NCBI RefSeq assembly: GCF_024623785.1
Contig: NZ_JANKBZ010000015.1
Location: forward strand, 186,001 to 250,000
Length of the DNA stretch: 64,000 bases
Direction: 5' to 3'
Source of the DNA: Archangium lipolyticum
GTDB taxonomy: Bacteria > Myxococcota > Myxococcia > Myxococcales > Myxococcaceae
Shown: positions 54,376 to 62,471 of the stretch, piece after piece
Position numbering within the stretch: position 1 is the first letter of the stretch
Layout of the letters: each line of letters starts with the position of its first letter
The notes under the pieces: model-generated
Database searches by the model: none
The model's input: the letters and a program-made list of their open reading frames with translations, nothing else
Told to the model about the DNA's origin: nothing
Made by a program: the position numbers and the translations under genes

Positions 54376-57300
54376 TCAGGAGGGAACACGGCCGACGAGC
54401 GCGAGGATGGTGTCGCCGTAGCGCTCGGCCAGCTTGGGGCCCACGCCGTGGATGCGTTGCAGCGCGGCACCATCGCGAGGGCGCGCGGTGGCGATGGCAC
54501 CGAGCACCTTGTCGGTGAGGATGCGGAAGGCGGGGACGCGCCGTTTGCGTGCCTCGGCGAGCCGCCACGTGCGCAGGGCCTCCACGAGTTGGGGCGAGGC
54601 CGTGCTCACACCGAGCGTCGCCCCGCTACGCCTGGAGCGCTCCAACGCCCGTGCCAGGGCCTCGCGGCCGCGAGGCGCCCGAGGCACCTCCACCCGCTCC
54701 GCCATGTCACCCTCGAACTCGTAGTCGTACTCGACCTCGGTCCGGGCCGGAGCCGAGCGCTTCCTCCTGCCTCCGGAAGCGGCTGCCTTGCGGCGCGACG
54801 TGCGGCGGCTTCCTCCGGCCGCGGAGGACGCCTTGGCCCGCGAGCCCCGGCGCTTGCGCGCGGGAGCCTCGTCCGCAGGCCGTGGCAGTTGTACCTGTCC
54901 CGGTGCGGGCTCGCGCGTCCTCCGGCCCTCGGGCGTGAGCGTCACGCGCTGGAAGGTGATGTTCTGCCCGTCCTTCTCGAAGGTGTCCTCGGACAGGCGC
55001 ACGAGCCCCGCCCGCACCAGTCCCCCGAGCAGCCGCTCGAAATCGCGGCGTGGGAGCGCCTCGCCGAACAGCTCCCGGTGAAGCCGGCCGGTGGCCTGGG
55101 CATCGCGCTCGTGGAGCGTCCCGAGGATGCGCGCGAGCGCCTGGGCCTCCGACGCGGAAGGCTCGCCGAAGCGCAGGGTGGCGCACGACTCGGGCGCGCA
55201 GACATCGCACAGGCCGCACGCCGCGCCCGTGTCCTGCACGTCACCGAAGTGCTCCACCAGGTGCCGCATCCTGCACCCGTGCGACTCGGCGTAGCGCGCC
55301 ATGTGCTCCAGCTGCGACTGCTTGTGCTCCCGCTGCGTCGTGTACGCGGCCATCCAGCCCGGCCGCCCGCGCTTCACGGACTCGTCCGGCGTCACCTCCA
55401 CGCCGCCGTGGATCCACAACTGCTCGAGCGCCTTGTCGAAGACCTCGGACTCCATGCGCACCCGCGCCGACAGCGCCTCCTTGGGCTCCGGCTCCTCGCG
55501 CGTGGCGCGGTAGATGCGCTCGAGCACCGAGGGCTCGGGGTAGTCGCGCTGGTGGAAGAACTCGTGCGTGCGCCGGTCGATGAAGGAGTGCAGCAGCACC
55601 GCGCGCGAGGGCTTCCCATCCCGGCCCGCGCGCCCCAGCTCCTGGTAGTAGCCCTCCACGCTCGCGGGCAGCGCCGCATGCACCACCGTGCGCACGTCCG
55701 CCTTGTCGATGCCCATGCCGAAGGCCGTCGTCGCCACGATGACCTCCAGCCGGCCATTGAGGAACCGCGTCTGCACCTCGTCGCGCTCCGTGGCACTCAT
55801 GCCCGCGTGGTAGGTGCCCGTGCGGAACTCCGCGCCGAGTTCCTCCGTGTACCGCTCCGCGTGCTTGCGCGTCGCCGCGTAGACGATGGCCGGACGGTGC
55901 GCCGGGTCCGCGAGCAGCTCGCGGATGGCGTCGGCGCGCTGGCTCGGATTGAGCTCGCGCACCTCGATGGCGATGTTGGTGCGCCGGAAGCCGTGGATGA
56001 AGGTGCGCGCGGGCGCGCTCCCCGTGCCCTTGAGCCCCAGCTGCTGGACGATGTCCCGCTGTACCCCCGGTGTCGCCGTCGCGGTGAGCGCCACGACCGG
56101 CGCCGGACGGAGCATCGGCAGCCGGGCCCCCAGCAGCCGGTAGTCCGGGCGGAAGTCGTGCCCCCACTGCGAGATGCAGTGGGCCTCGTCCACCGCCACG
56201 AGTGCCGGTGTCCGCCGGGCCAGCAGCTCCACGAAGCCCGGCACCCCCAGCCGCTCGGGCGCGATGAAGAGGAAGTCCAGCCTCCCCTCCAGGTACTCCG
56301 CGCACACCTGGCGCGAGGTGGCACGGTCTCGTCCCGAGTGGATACGCTCCGCCGCCAGACCGAGCGACTGGAGCCGCGCCACCTGGTCCTCCATCAGCGC
56401 GATGAGTGGGCTGATGACCAGGGTCGTTCCCGCTCGCGCCAGACCCGGCAGCTGGTAGCAGAGGGATTTGCCCGCCCCCGTCGGCATGACCAGCAGCAGG
56501 TCCTTGCCCTCCGTCGCCGCACGGCACACCGCCTCCTGGTACGGCCGGAAATCCGAGAAGCCGTACACCTCGTGCAGCAGTCCTCGCAGGGCGTTCGGCG
56601 GCGTGGGCTCGCGTGGCTTGCGCTCAGGTCGCGTGTTGGGCGCGACGAGGGTGAGGGACGGGCGCGCGGTGGTGCGCGGGGATTTGGGAAGACCCTCACC
56701 CTGACCCTCTCCCAGGGGGAGAGGGGATTCACGCGGAGCCAACCTGGGGGTCCGCGTACCCTCTCCCCGTCCCTCTCCCGGAGGGCGAGGGGTGGTGGGC
56801 GGCGGCATCGGCAGATTGGGCGGAACCTTTCCCACCACCTCGATGACGTAGGCCTCGATTCCCTTCAGGAACGAGTCCAGGTCTCCGCTGCCCCGCTCGA
56901 TGCGCTGCAGCCACGCCTCCCATTGTCCCGTCATCGCCGGGCTCTTCACGTCCGGATGCACCACCCGGATGAGCGCGATCCCCTTCTCCGTCGCCTCGAA
57001 CGACTTGCCCCTCCTCACCAGATAGCCACGGTCCAGCAGGGTCTCGATGATCGCCGCGCGCGTGGCCGGTGTCCCCAGCCCCGACTCCCTCATCGCGTCC
57101 GCCAGCTCCTTGTCGTCCAGCGTCCGCCCCGCCGTCTCCATCGCCGTCAGCAGGCTCGCGTCCGTGAGCCGGGGCGGCGGCCGCGTCCGCTTCGTCACCG
57201 GCTTCACCTCGCGCACCGAGCGCGCCTGCCCCTTCGCCAGCCCCGATGGCAACTCCTGCTCGTCCTCGGGCTCCTCCGCCTCCCCCTCCCCCTCCTTCTT

Positions 57301-58713
57301 CCCCGCCTCCCGAGGCTTCGGCGCCTTCTGCCCTCCTCCCACGTCCAGCACCTTCCAGCCCTGGCGCTCCACCATCGTGCCCGTGCTCTGGAAGCGGTCC
57401 ACCACCCCGGACGCGTCCTTCGCCGTGACCGCCGTGATGACCGTCGTCACCGACCAGACGAAGTCCTCGTGCCACGCCGCCAGCAGCCGGCGGCAGACGA
57501 GCTCGTAGATGCGCCGCTCCTCCTGCGACAGCCTCGCGCCCTCCGGCGAGGTCGCCGTGGGGATGATGGCGTGGTGGTCCGTCACCTTCGCGTCGTCCAC
57601 GAAGCGCCGCCCCAGCGGGCGCTGTCCCGTGCCCGGCGCGAGCAGCGCCTCCCAGGGCGCGCGGATGGCGTTCACCACGTCCGGCAACGTCTCGGCAATC
57701 TGCTTCGACAGGTGCCGGCTGGAGGTACGCGGGTAGCTCAGCAGCTTGTGCTTCTCGTACAGCGCCTGCGCCAGCTCCAGGGTGCGCTGGGCGCTGTAGC
57801 CATACAGCCGGTTGGCGTGGCGCTGGAGCTCCGTCAAATCGTAGAGCAGCGGCGGCGCCATCCGCTTCGTCTCGGCGGTGACGGACTCCACGGCGGCGTG
57901 GCCCGCCTTCACCCGCTCGACGATGCGCCCGGCCTCCTCGCCATCCGCGGACAGACGCCGCGCCTCGCGCGCGTCCCACTCCTTCTCCTTCCCCGGCTCG
58001 GCGGGACGGAACCAGGTGCCTTGATATTGCCCCTGCGGTCCCTCGGGACCCGCCGGACCGAACGTGGCCAGAATCTCCAGGTAGTCCTTCGGGACGAAAT
58101 CGCGGATGGCCAGCTCGCGCTCCACCACCATGGCCAGCGTGGGCGTCTGCACCCGCCCCACCGACAGCGTGTCCCCGCCCGCCAGCGTGTACAGGCGCGA
58201 CAGGTTCATCCCCACCAGCCAGTCCGCCCGGCTGCGCCCCTTCGCCGCGTCCGCCAGCGGCTCGTAGTCGCGCCCCGGCTTCAGCAAGCGGAAGCCCTCC
58301 CGGATGGCCCCCTCCGTCAGCGACGACACCCAGAGCCGCCGCACCGGCTTGCGGCACCCGGCGGCCTCGTAGATGTAACGGAAGATGAGCTCGCCCTCGC
58401 GCCCGGCGTCCGTGGCGCACACCACGGTGTCCACCTCGGGCGCGTTCATCACCCGGCGCACCACCTTGAACTGGCTCGCCGTCTTCTCCTCCACCACCAG
58501 CGGCCACTCGCGCGGCAGCATCGGCAGCAGCTCGCGCTGCCAGCGCTTCCACTCCGGCCGCATCTCATGCGGCTGTGCCAGTCCCACCAGGTGCCCGATG
58601 GCCCACGTCACCACGTAGCCGTTGCCCCGGTAGCACCCCTCGCCCTGCTCGCGAGCCCCCAGCGCCCGCGCGATGTCGCGCGCCATGGATGGCTTCTCCG
58701 CCACCACGGCCAT
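54376..58713 (-). CDS. Topoisomerase III-RecQ helicase-HRDC fusion protein
   Basis: A 1445-residue single chain. Residues 1-620 are a type IA topoisomerase of the TopB kind: Toprim start MAVVAEKPSMARDIARALG, acidic ATDAGREGELI, 'DTLSVGRVQTPTLAMV', and the catalytic Tyr 327 in LLSYPRTSSRHL. A proline-rich linker (about 635-705) contains translated palindromic repeat. Residues about 706-1290 are RecQ: 'GFSDFRPYQ' Q motif, Walker A MPTGAGKS (about 743-750), DEAH (842-845) in VDEAHCISQWGHDFRPDY, 'QELGRAGRDG', and a zinc site with CRMRHLVEHF and CGLCDVC. A basic linker leads to an HRDC domain at about 1365-1445. ATG 58713 matches the TopB start; ATG 58743 is an alternative with its own GAGGTGGG site. 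It should decatenate and dissolve recombination intermediates, like the Sgs1-Top3 pair. Confidence 0.9.
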   Translation of the reverse strand: MAVVAEKPSMARDIARALGAREQGEGCYRGNGYVVTWAIGHLVGLAQPHEMRPEWKRWQRELLPMLPREWPLVVEEKTASQFKVVRRVMNAPEVDTVVCATDAGREGELIFRYIYEAAGCRKPVRRLWVSSLTEGAIREGFRLLKPGRDYEPLADAAKGRSRADWLVGMNLSRLYTLAGGDTLSVGRVQTPTLAMVVERELAIRDFVPKDYLEILATFGPAGPEGPQGQYQGTWFRPAEPGKEKEWDAREARRLSADGEEAGRIVERVKAGHAAVESVTAETKRMAPPLLYDLTELQRHANRLYGYSAQRTLELAQALYEKHKLLSYPRTSSRHLSKQIAETLPDVVNAIRAPWEALLAPGTGQRPLGRRFVDDAKVTDHHAIIPTATSPEGARLSQEERRIYELVCRRLLAAWHEDFVWSVTTVITAVTAKDASGVVDRFQSTGTMVERQGWKVLDVGGGQKAPKPREAGKKEGEGEAEEPEDEQELPSGLAKGQARSVREVKPVTKRTRPPPRLTDASLLTAMETAGRTLDDKELADAMRESGLGTPATRAAIIETLLDRGYLVRRGKSFEATEKGIALIRVVHPDVKSPAMTGQWEAWLQRIERGSGDLDSFLKGIEAYVIEVVGKVPPNLPMPPPTTPRPPGEGRGEGTRTPRLAPRESPLPLGEGQGEGLPKSPRTTARPSLTLVAPNTRPERKPREPTPPNALRGLLHEVYGFSDFRPYQEAVCRAATEGKDLLLVMPTGAGKSLCYQLPGLARAGTTLVISPLIALMEDQVARLQSLGLAAERIHSGRDRATSRQVCAEYLEGRLDFLFIAPERLGVPGFVELLARRTPALVAVDEAHCISQWGHDFRPDYRLLGARLPMLRPAPVVALTATATPGVQRDIVQQLGLKGTGSAPARTFIHGFRRTNIAIEVRELNPSQRADAIRELLADPAHRPAIVYAATRKHAERYTEELGAEFRTGTYHAGMSATERDEVQTRFLNGRLEVIVATTAFGMGIDKADVRTVVHAALPASVEGYYQELGRAGRDGKPSRAVLLHSFIDRRTHEFFHQRDYPEPSVLERIYRATREEPEPKEALSARVRMESEVFDKALEQLWIHGGVEVTPDESVKRGRPGWMAAYTTQREHKQSQLEHMARYAESHGCRMRHLVEHFGDVQDTGAACGLCDVCAPESCATLRFGEPSASEAQALARILGTLHERDAQATGRLHRELFGEALPRRDFERLLGGLVRAGLVRLSEDTFEKDGQNITFQRVTLTPEGRRTREPAPGQVQLPRPADEAPARKRRGSRAKASSAAGGSRRTSRRKAAASGGRRKRSAPARTEVEYDYEFEGDMAERVEVPRAPRGREALARALERSRRSGATLGVSTASPQLVEALRTWRLAEARKRRVPAFRILTDKVLGAIATARPRDGAALQRIHGVGPKLAERYGDTILALVGRVPS
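56692..56793. repeat. Dispersed palindromic repeat doublet inside the topoisomerase III-RecQ gene (R5 and R6)
   Basis: Two repeat units about 65 bp apart (about 56692-56727 and 56757-56793), with the same ACCCTCACC lead and CCTCTCCC/GGGAGAGG core as copies R3/R4. They are translated in frame as part of the linker (PPGEGRGEG and PLPLGEGQGEG). They lie exactly between the topoisomerase and helicase domains. Confidence 0.9.
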
Positions 58714-59026
58714 CACGCCCCGTCCTCCGTCACCCATGTTCATCCCACCTCATCGCGTCCGGCCCCGACCCTTACCGCGTCCGTCGGGTCTGGCCATCCC
58801 CCTACATACACCACCCCTGCAAGGTCGTTCAGGTATTCAACTTACATACCCGCTGGGCGGGCGAGCGGGCAGGGGGCGCGGATTCCCGGCACTCCCGCCC
58901 AGGCCCGCATCGCGTGGCGCTCATACGCAAGCGGTTGGCGTCCGAGAGGAAAACTCCCGATCGCACTTTGGCCATTATCCGCCCGTCGCCAACGCGCTCA
59001 CGGGCACGCCACGGGGGGAGGAGCCC
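58714..59026. other. 313-bp divergent intergenic region
   Basis: This separates the topoisomerase III-RecQ gene from the orphan gene at 59027. An AT-richer patch at about 58800-58855 (including ACATACACC and TTACATACC) could hold promoters. The last 20 bases carry the GGGGGGAGGAG ribosome site. No gene was recognised. Confidence 0.5.
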
Positions 59027-59491
59027 ATGCATATGAGGTTGGAGAACGGGATGAAGGTGTCGGGTCATCAGGGCCACGGGAAGCGGTTCGAGGGTCAGGC
59101 GGTCGGGGTGGTCCTGCATGTGGGGGGGGAGCAGAGCGCGTCGGTGGTGAGACCTCTGGCCCGGCCGTCGTACATGGCCGGGCAGTTCGAGCGCGATGGG
59201 GGCAACCGACTGGAGGTGCCGCCGTTGGCGTCCTTCGCGGGGGCGAAGCGGACCCAATGGGCGGTGCTGACGGAGGCCAAGGTGCTGGCGGGACTGCGCG
59301 AGGTGGTCACGGGGGTGACGTGCCTCGCATCGGTCCGGCCGATGTCGCCGCGGCTGACGGTGGCCCCCATCGTGCTCGCCAGAGGGGGGGGATTCAGCCC
59401 GGGCCGGGTTTCCCGGAGCGGGCTGGTGGAGTCGGCGCACAGCCACGACGTCGACGCGGTGGAGGACGAGGGGGGAATCTACAGCTGGTAG
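59027..59491 (+). CDS. Orphan hypothetical protein
   Basis: A 154-residue protein, not recognised. A very strong GGGGGGAGGAG site precedes ATG 59027 (MHMRLENGMKV). Composition is rich in Gly, Val and Arg with no signal peptide or membrane helix. 'VVLHVGGEQSASVVRPL' and 'RLTVAPIVLARGGGF' suggest beta-strands. Antisense frames over the region are longer but lack a ribosome site and recognisable protein. A strong terminator 136 bases downstream on the same strand supports transcription in this direction. It lies alone between two divergent/convergent genes. Function unknown. Confidence 0.55.
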   Translation: MHMRLENGMKVSGHQGHGKRFEGQAVGVVLHVGGEQSASVVRPLARPSYMAGQFERDGGNRLEVPPLASFAGAKRTQWAVLTEAKVLAGLREVVTGVTCLASVRPMSPRLTVAPIVLARGGGFSPGRVSRSGLVESAHSHDVDAVEDEGGIYSW

Positions 59492-59626
59492 GACGTTCTG
59501 CTTTTGCGCCTCCCTGGTGCACCGGGGGGCCAGCCAGGTGCTCCCGTGGGGGCGGGACACCAGGGCTGACGACTCATCGACTCCTGCCCCGTAGAGGGGG
59601 AGGGCAGTGAGGTCGAAGTCGGAGTG

Positions 59627-59677
59627 ATGGGGGGTGCCTCGCTTTGAAACGAGGCATCCCCCATGTTTTTTTGTCAC
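59627..59677 (+). terminator. Strong rho-independent terminator
   Basis: A 15-bp stem with one wobble or mismatch (59627-59641 with 59650-59664), an 8-base loop and then G followed by seven T. It belongs to the plus-strand orphan gene (stop 59491). It overlaps the end of the convergent epimerase gene by a few bases. Confidence 0.85.
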
Positions 59678-60855
59678 GGGCTCGCGTGGGACGTGCCGGT
59701 GTGCTGCTGGTGCCAGGCGGCGAGCACCTCGCGCTCGCGCTCCGGGGTGAGGCCGGCCCGCTTCGCCAGCCCCGCCTGCCGTTCCGGGGGCAGCCCGTTG
59801 AACCAGGCCAGCGTGTCACGCGCCGTGTCCACCACCGGGCGGAACTTCAGTCCGCGCGCCACCGCCCGCGCGTTGCTGACGCTGCTCATACCCGCCATCT
59901 CGCCCGCGGGCGGCAACCAGACGGGCATGTCCATCCAGGGCTTCACGTTCTGCTTCTCCAGGAAGCCGGCATCGGCCCAGGTGAAGGTGGCGTCGCTGTT
60001 GCTGGCCTTCTTGCAGGCCTCCAGCAGCTCCCTCATGGTGAGCGGCTTCGCCGGGCCGGTGGCGTTGAAGGTGCCGATGTCCCGGTTCTCGACGGCGAGG
60101 AGCGCGAACTCGGCCAGGTCCCTCACGTCGATGAACTGCACCGGATCCGCGCCGTTGGCGCCAGGGGCGAGCACCTCGCCACCGCGCGCCACGCGCACCG
60201 GCCAGTAGGTGAAACGCTGGGTGGGGTCGTCCGGGCCCACGATGAGGCCAGGGCGGATGATGGTGGTGCGCCCGGGGAAGGCAGCCTCGGCCGCCTTCTC
60301 GCTGAGCGCCTTGAGGGCGCCGTAGTTCTCGCTGACGTTCTCGTCGGTGGGGTCCGCCACCGTGGCCAGCGGCGAGTCCTCGTCCATGCCCGGCCGGGGC
60401 AGCTCCTTGTAGACGGAGATGGTGGAGATGAAGACGTAGTGGCCCACGTTGGGCGCCAGCAGCTCCGCCGAGGCGCGCACGATGCGGGGCACGTAGCCGG
60501 AGGTGTCGATGACGGCATCCCAGCTCCCGCCCTCGAGCGCCTTCAGGCCCTCGCCCACCTTCGGGTCCCTGTCCCCGTGCAGCTTCTCCACGTCCGGGAA
60601 GAGCTGGGGCCGCGTCTTGCCGCGGTTGAAGAGGGTGACGCTGTGGCCCCGCGCGCGCGCCGCCTCCACCAGCTGGGGCCCGAGGAACCCCGTCCCCCCG
60701 AGAATCAGGATGCGCTTGCGCCCGGTGCTCGGCACGGGCGCCTTCGCGGGGCTCTCCCGGTTGGCGGTGGAGGCGGAGGTGGAGGCACAACCCACGGCCC
60801 AGAGCGAGCCGAACGCGGCCGCACCCTTCAAAAACCCTCTGCGAGACAACTTCAT
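59674..60855 (-). CDS. Tat-exported NAD-dependent epimerase/dehydratase family protein
   Basis: A 393-residue protein. It begins with a twin-arginine signal (SRRGFLKGAAAFG) that ends in a lipobox-like WAVGC, so it is probably a Tat-dependent lipoprotein. The mature part starts with a Rossmann fold ILGGTGFLGPQLVEAA (about 48-63). It continues with 'ISTISVYKE' and 'NYGALKALSEKAAE' in place of the strict YxxxK (Tyr and Lys present as Y-G-A-L-K). 'RPGLIVGPDDP' follows. Export of a folded NAD(P)-binding short-chain enzyme explains the Tat signal. Isoflavone reductase-like and mRNA-binding-type paralogues are alternatives. Substrate unknown. Confidence 0.85.
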   Translation of the reverse strand: MKLSRRGFLKGAAAFGSLWAVGCASTSASTANRESPAKAPVPSTGRKRILILGGTGFLGPQLVEAARARGHSVTLFNRGKTRPQLFPDVEKLHGDRDPKVGEGLKALEGGSWDAVIDTSGYVPRIVRASAELLAPNVGHYVFISTISVYKELPRPGMDEDSPLATVADPTDENVSENYGALKALSEKAAEAAFPGRTTIIRPGLIVGPDDPTQRFTYWPVRVARGGEVLAPGANGADPVQFIDVRDLAEFALLAVENRDIGTFNATGPAKPLTMRELLEACKKASNSDATFTWADAGFLEKQNVKPWMDMPVWLPPAGEMAGMSSVSNARAVARGLKFRPVVDTARDTLAWFNGLPPERQAGLAKRAGLTPEREREVLAAWHQQHTGTSHASP

Positions 60856-60916
60856 GCGGACTACCCCCTCTTGATGTGAACGTGCGAAGCGCGGCCTTGT
60901 CTCGAGGCCGCGAAGC

Positions 60917-62224
60917 TCAGCGAGCCGCGTCCGCGGTGGGAGCCAACCCGGAGGCTCCGGCCGAGGGCGTGGAGAAGCGCTGCTGCAGCCGGGCGAGCCA
61001 CAGGGACACCGCGAGCCACAGGCCCGCGAAGGGCACCGCGGTCAGCGCCAGTCCCGCCGCGCCCATCCCCAACGAGTCGAGGCCCGTGTACAGCCACGAG
61101 CTCACCGAGTCGCTCCCCCGGTACACCACCGTGTCGATGAAGCCCTTGGATTTGTACTTCGTCTCGCGGTCCACGCTGGTGAAGAGCACCTCACGGCCGG
61201 GGCGCTCGAAGGCGTAGTGCGAGGCGTTGCGCAGCGACTTGAAGCCGATGAGCACTCCCATCGTGGGCAGCGCCGCCAGCCCGAGGAAGCCGAGCCCGGT
61301 GAGCAACGGCGCCACCGCCAGCGCCACGCCCAGGCCGAAGCGCGTCATGAGCCGCCCCGTCACCAACACCTGCAACACGAGCGTGAGGGCCTGCACCCAG
61401 AACTCGATGCCCGCGAAGGCGGCCGTGCGCGCGTTCGTGCCCGAGGCCAGCCTGTCCACGATGTGGGCCTGCTGGTTGTAGAGGAAGGTGGAGGTGGCGG
61501 CGTAGAGCAATATCTGCAACCCCAGCCCCAGCAGCAGCGGCGAGGAGAACAGCAGCCGCAATCCCGCGAAGATTCCGCCGCCCACCGGCGTCTCCGCGAC
61601 GGCCGCCCGCGGCTGCAGGGTGGAGGCCCGGCGCGACAGCCGCCGCACGCATTGCGCGCTGACCTCCAGCATCACCGCCGTGAAGAGCATCAGGTTCGTC
61701 GCCCCCAGCGGCTCGGCCAGGAGACTCACCAGGAAGGGACCCACCAACATCCCCACCGTGCCCCCCGCGGCGATGAAGCCGAAGAGCCTCCGGCCCTGCT
61801 CGCTCTCGAACAGGTCCGCCATGAAGCTCCAGAAGACGGAGACCACGAAGAGGTTGTAGACGCTCACCCAGACGAAGAAGGCGCGCGCCACGTGGTCGCC
61901 CCCCACGCCCAGCTTCAGCACTCCGAAGAAGCCCAACAGGTTGAGCAGGAAGAAACGGTAGACCAGCGGTATCACCCGCTGCCGCGGCCAGCGCGACACC
62001 AGCGCCGAGAACGCCGGCACCGCCACCAGCATCACCACGAAGGTCGCCGTGAAGAGCCACGACACGTTCTTCACGCCCTTCGCCGTCGCCATCTCGTCCC
62101 GCAGCGGCTTGAGGATGGCGTAGCCGCACATCAGCGTGAAGAAGTACACGAAGGACAGCAGGACCGCTCCCACCTCCTCGTCCTTCACGTTCACGAATCG
62201 CTTGAGCATGAGTGCCGGTGCCAT
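60917..62224 (-). CDS. NTP/NDP exchange transporter family protein (Npt/Tlc-like, COG3202)
   Basis: A 435-residue membrane protein with about 12 helices. The first helix pair contains 'SFVYFFTLMCGYAILKPLRDEM', the conserved 'L(R/K)P(L/V)RDE' motif of ATP/ADP translocases, followed by 'WLFTATFVVMLVAVP'. 'VFWSFMADLFESEQGRRLFGFIAAGGTVGMLVGP' matches the middle of the same family (quoted in part: SFMADLFESEQGRRLFGFI). It is shorter than obligate-parasite translocases (about 500). Family members in free-living bacteria have no proven substrate. The start is ATG 62224, or ATG 62209. It lies 61 bases upstream of the epimerase gene, same strand. Confidence 0.8.
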   Translation of the reverse strand: MAPALMLKRFVNVKDEEVGAVLLSFVYFFTLMCGYAILKPLRDEMATAKGVKNVSWLFTATFVVMLVAVPAFSALVSRWPRQRVIPLVYRFFLLNLLGFFGVLKLGVGGDHVARAFFVWVSVYNLFVVSVFWSFMADLFESEQGRRLFGFIAAGGTVGMLVGPFLVSLLAEPLGATNLMLFTAVMLEVSAQCVRRLSRRASTLQPRAAVAETPVGGGIFAGLRLLFSSPLLLGLGLQILLYAATSTFLYNQQAHIVDRLASGTNARTAAFAGIEFWVQALTLVLQVLVTGRLMTRFGLGVALAVAPLLTGLGFLGLAALPTMGVLIGFKSLRNASHYAFERPGREVLFTSVDRETKYKSKGFIDTVVYRGSDSVSSWLYTGLDSLGMGAAGLALTAVPFAGLWLAVSLWLARLQQRFSTPSAGASGLAPTADAAR

Positions 62225-62399
62225 CCCCGTGGGCCCTCGGACGGGGTTGGCTCCCCTCCGAGCGTGCCGCCACCAACCGCGACACCCCGGTACTATTCCC
62301 AATGCTGATGGGGCACACCAGCCAGCGCTCTGGAACCGGGGCGCTCCGTGACTTCTCGTGAAGCGCTCCCGGTCCGCGGGTACGTGGGGGTGGACCCGG

Positions 62400-62438
62400 T
62401 ACCCTCACCCCGACCCTCTCCCGGAGGGAGAGGGAGGG
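62400..62438. repeat. Dispersed palindromic repeat, single copy (R7)
   Basis: ACCCTCACCCCGACCCTCTCCC followed by GGAGGGAGAGGG (split for length; about 62400-62438) matches repeat units R3-R6 in sequence and orientation. It lies 34 bases downstream of the aminotransferase stop and is not paired within 100 bases. Confidence 0.8.
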
Positions 62439-62471
62439 GCTGGCCGGAGCTGGGACTGGGGCTGGGGGGGT

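Noticed and set aside
54448-59610. A plus-strand frame of 1720 codons opposite the topoisomerase III-RecQ gene
   Set aside because: It mirrors the real gene codon by codon, is rich in His, Arg, Gln and Leu as antisense GC-rich frames are, and has no ribosome site or recognised domain.
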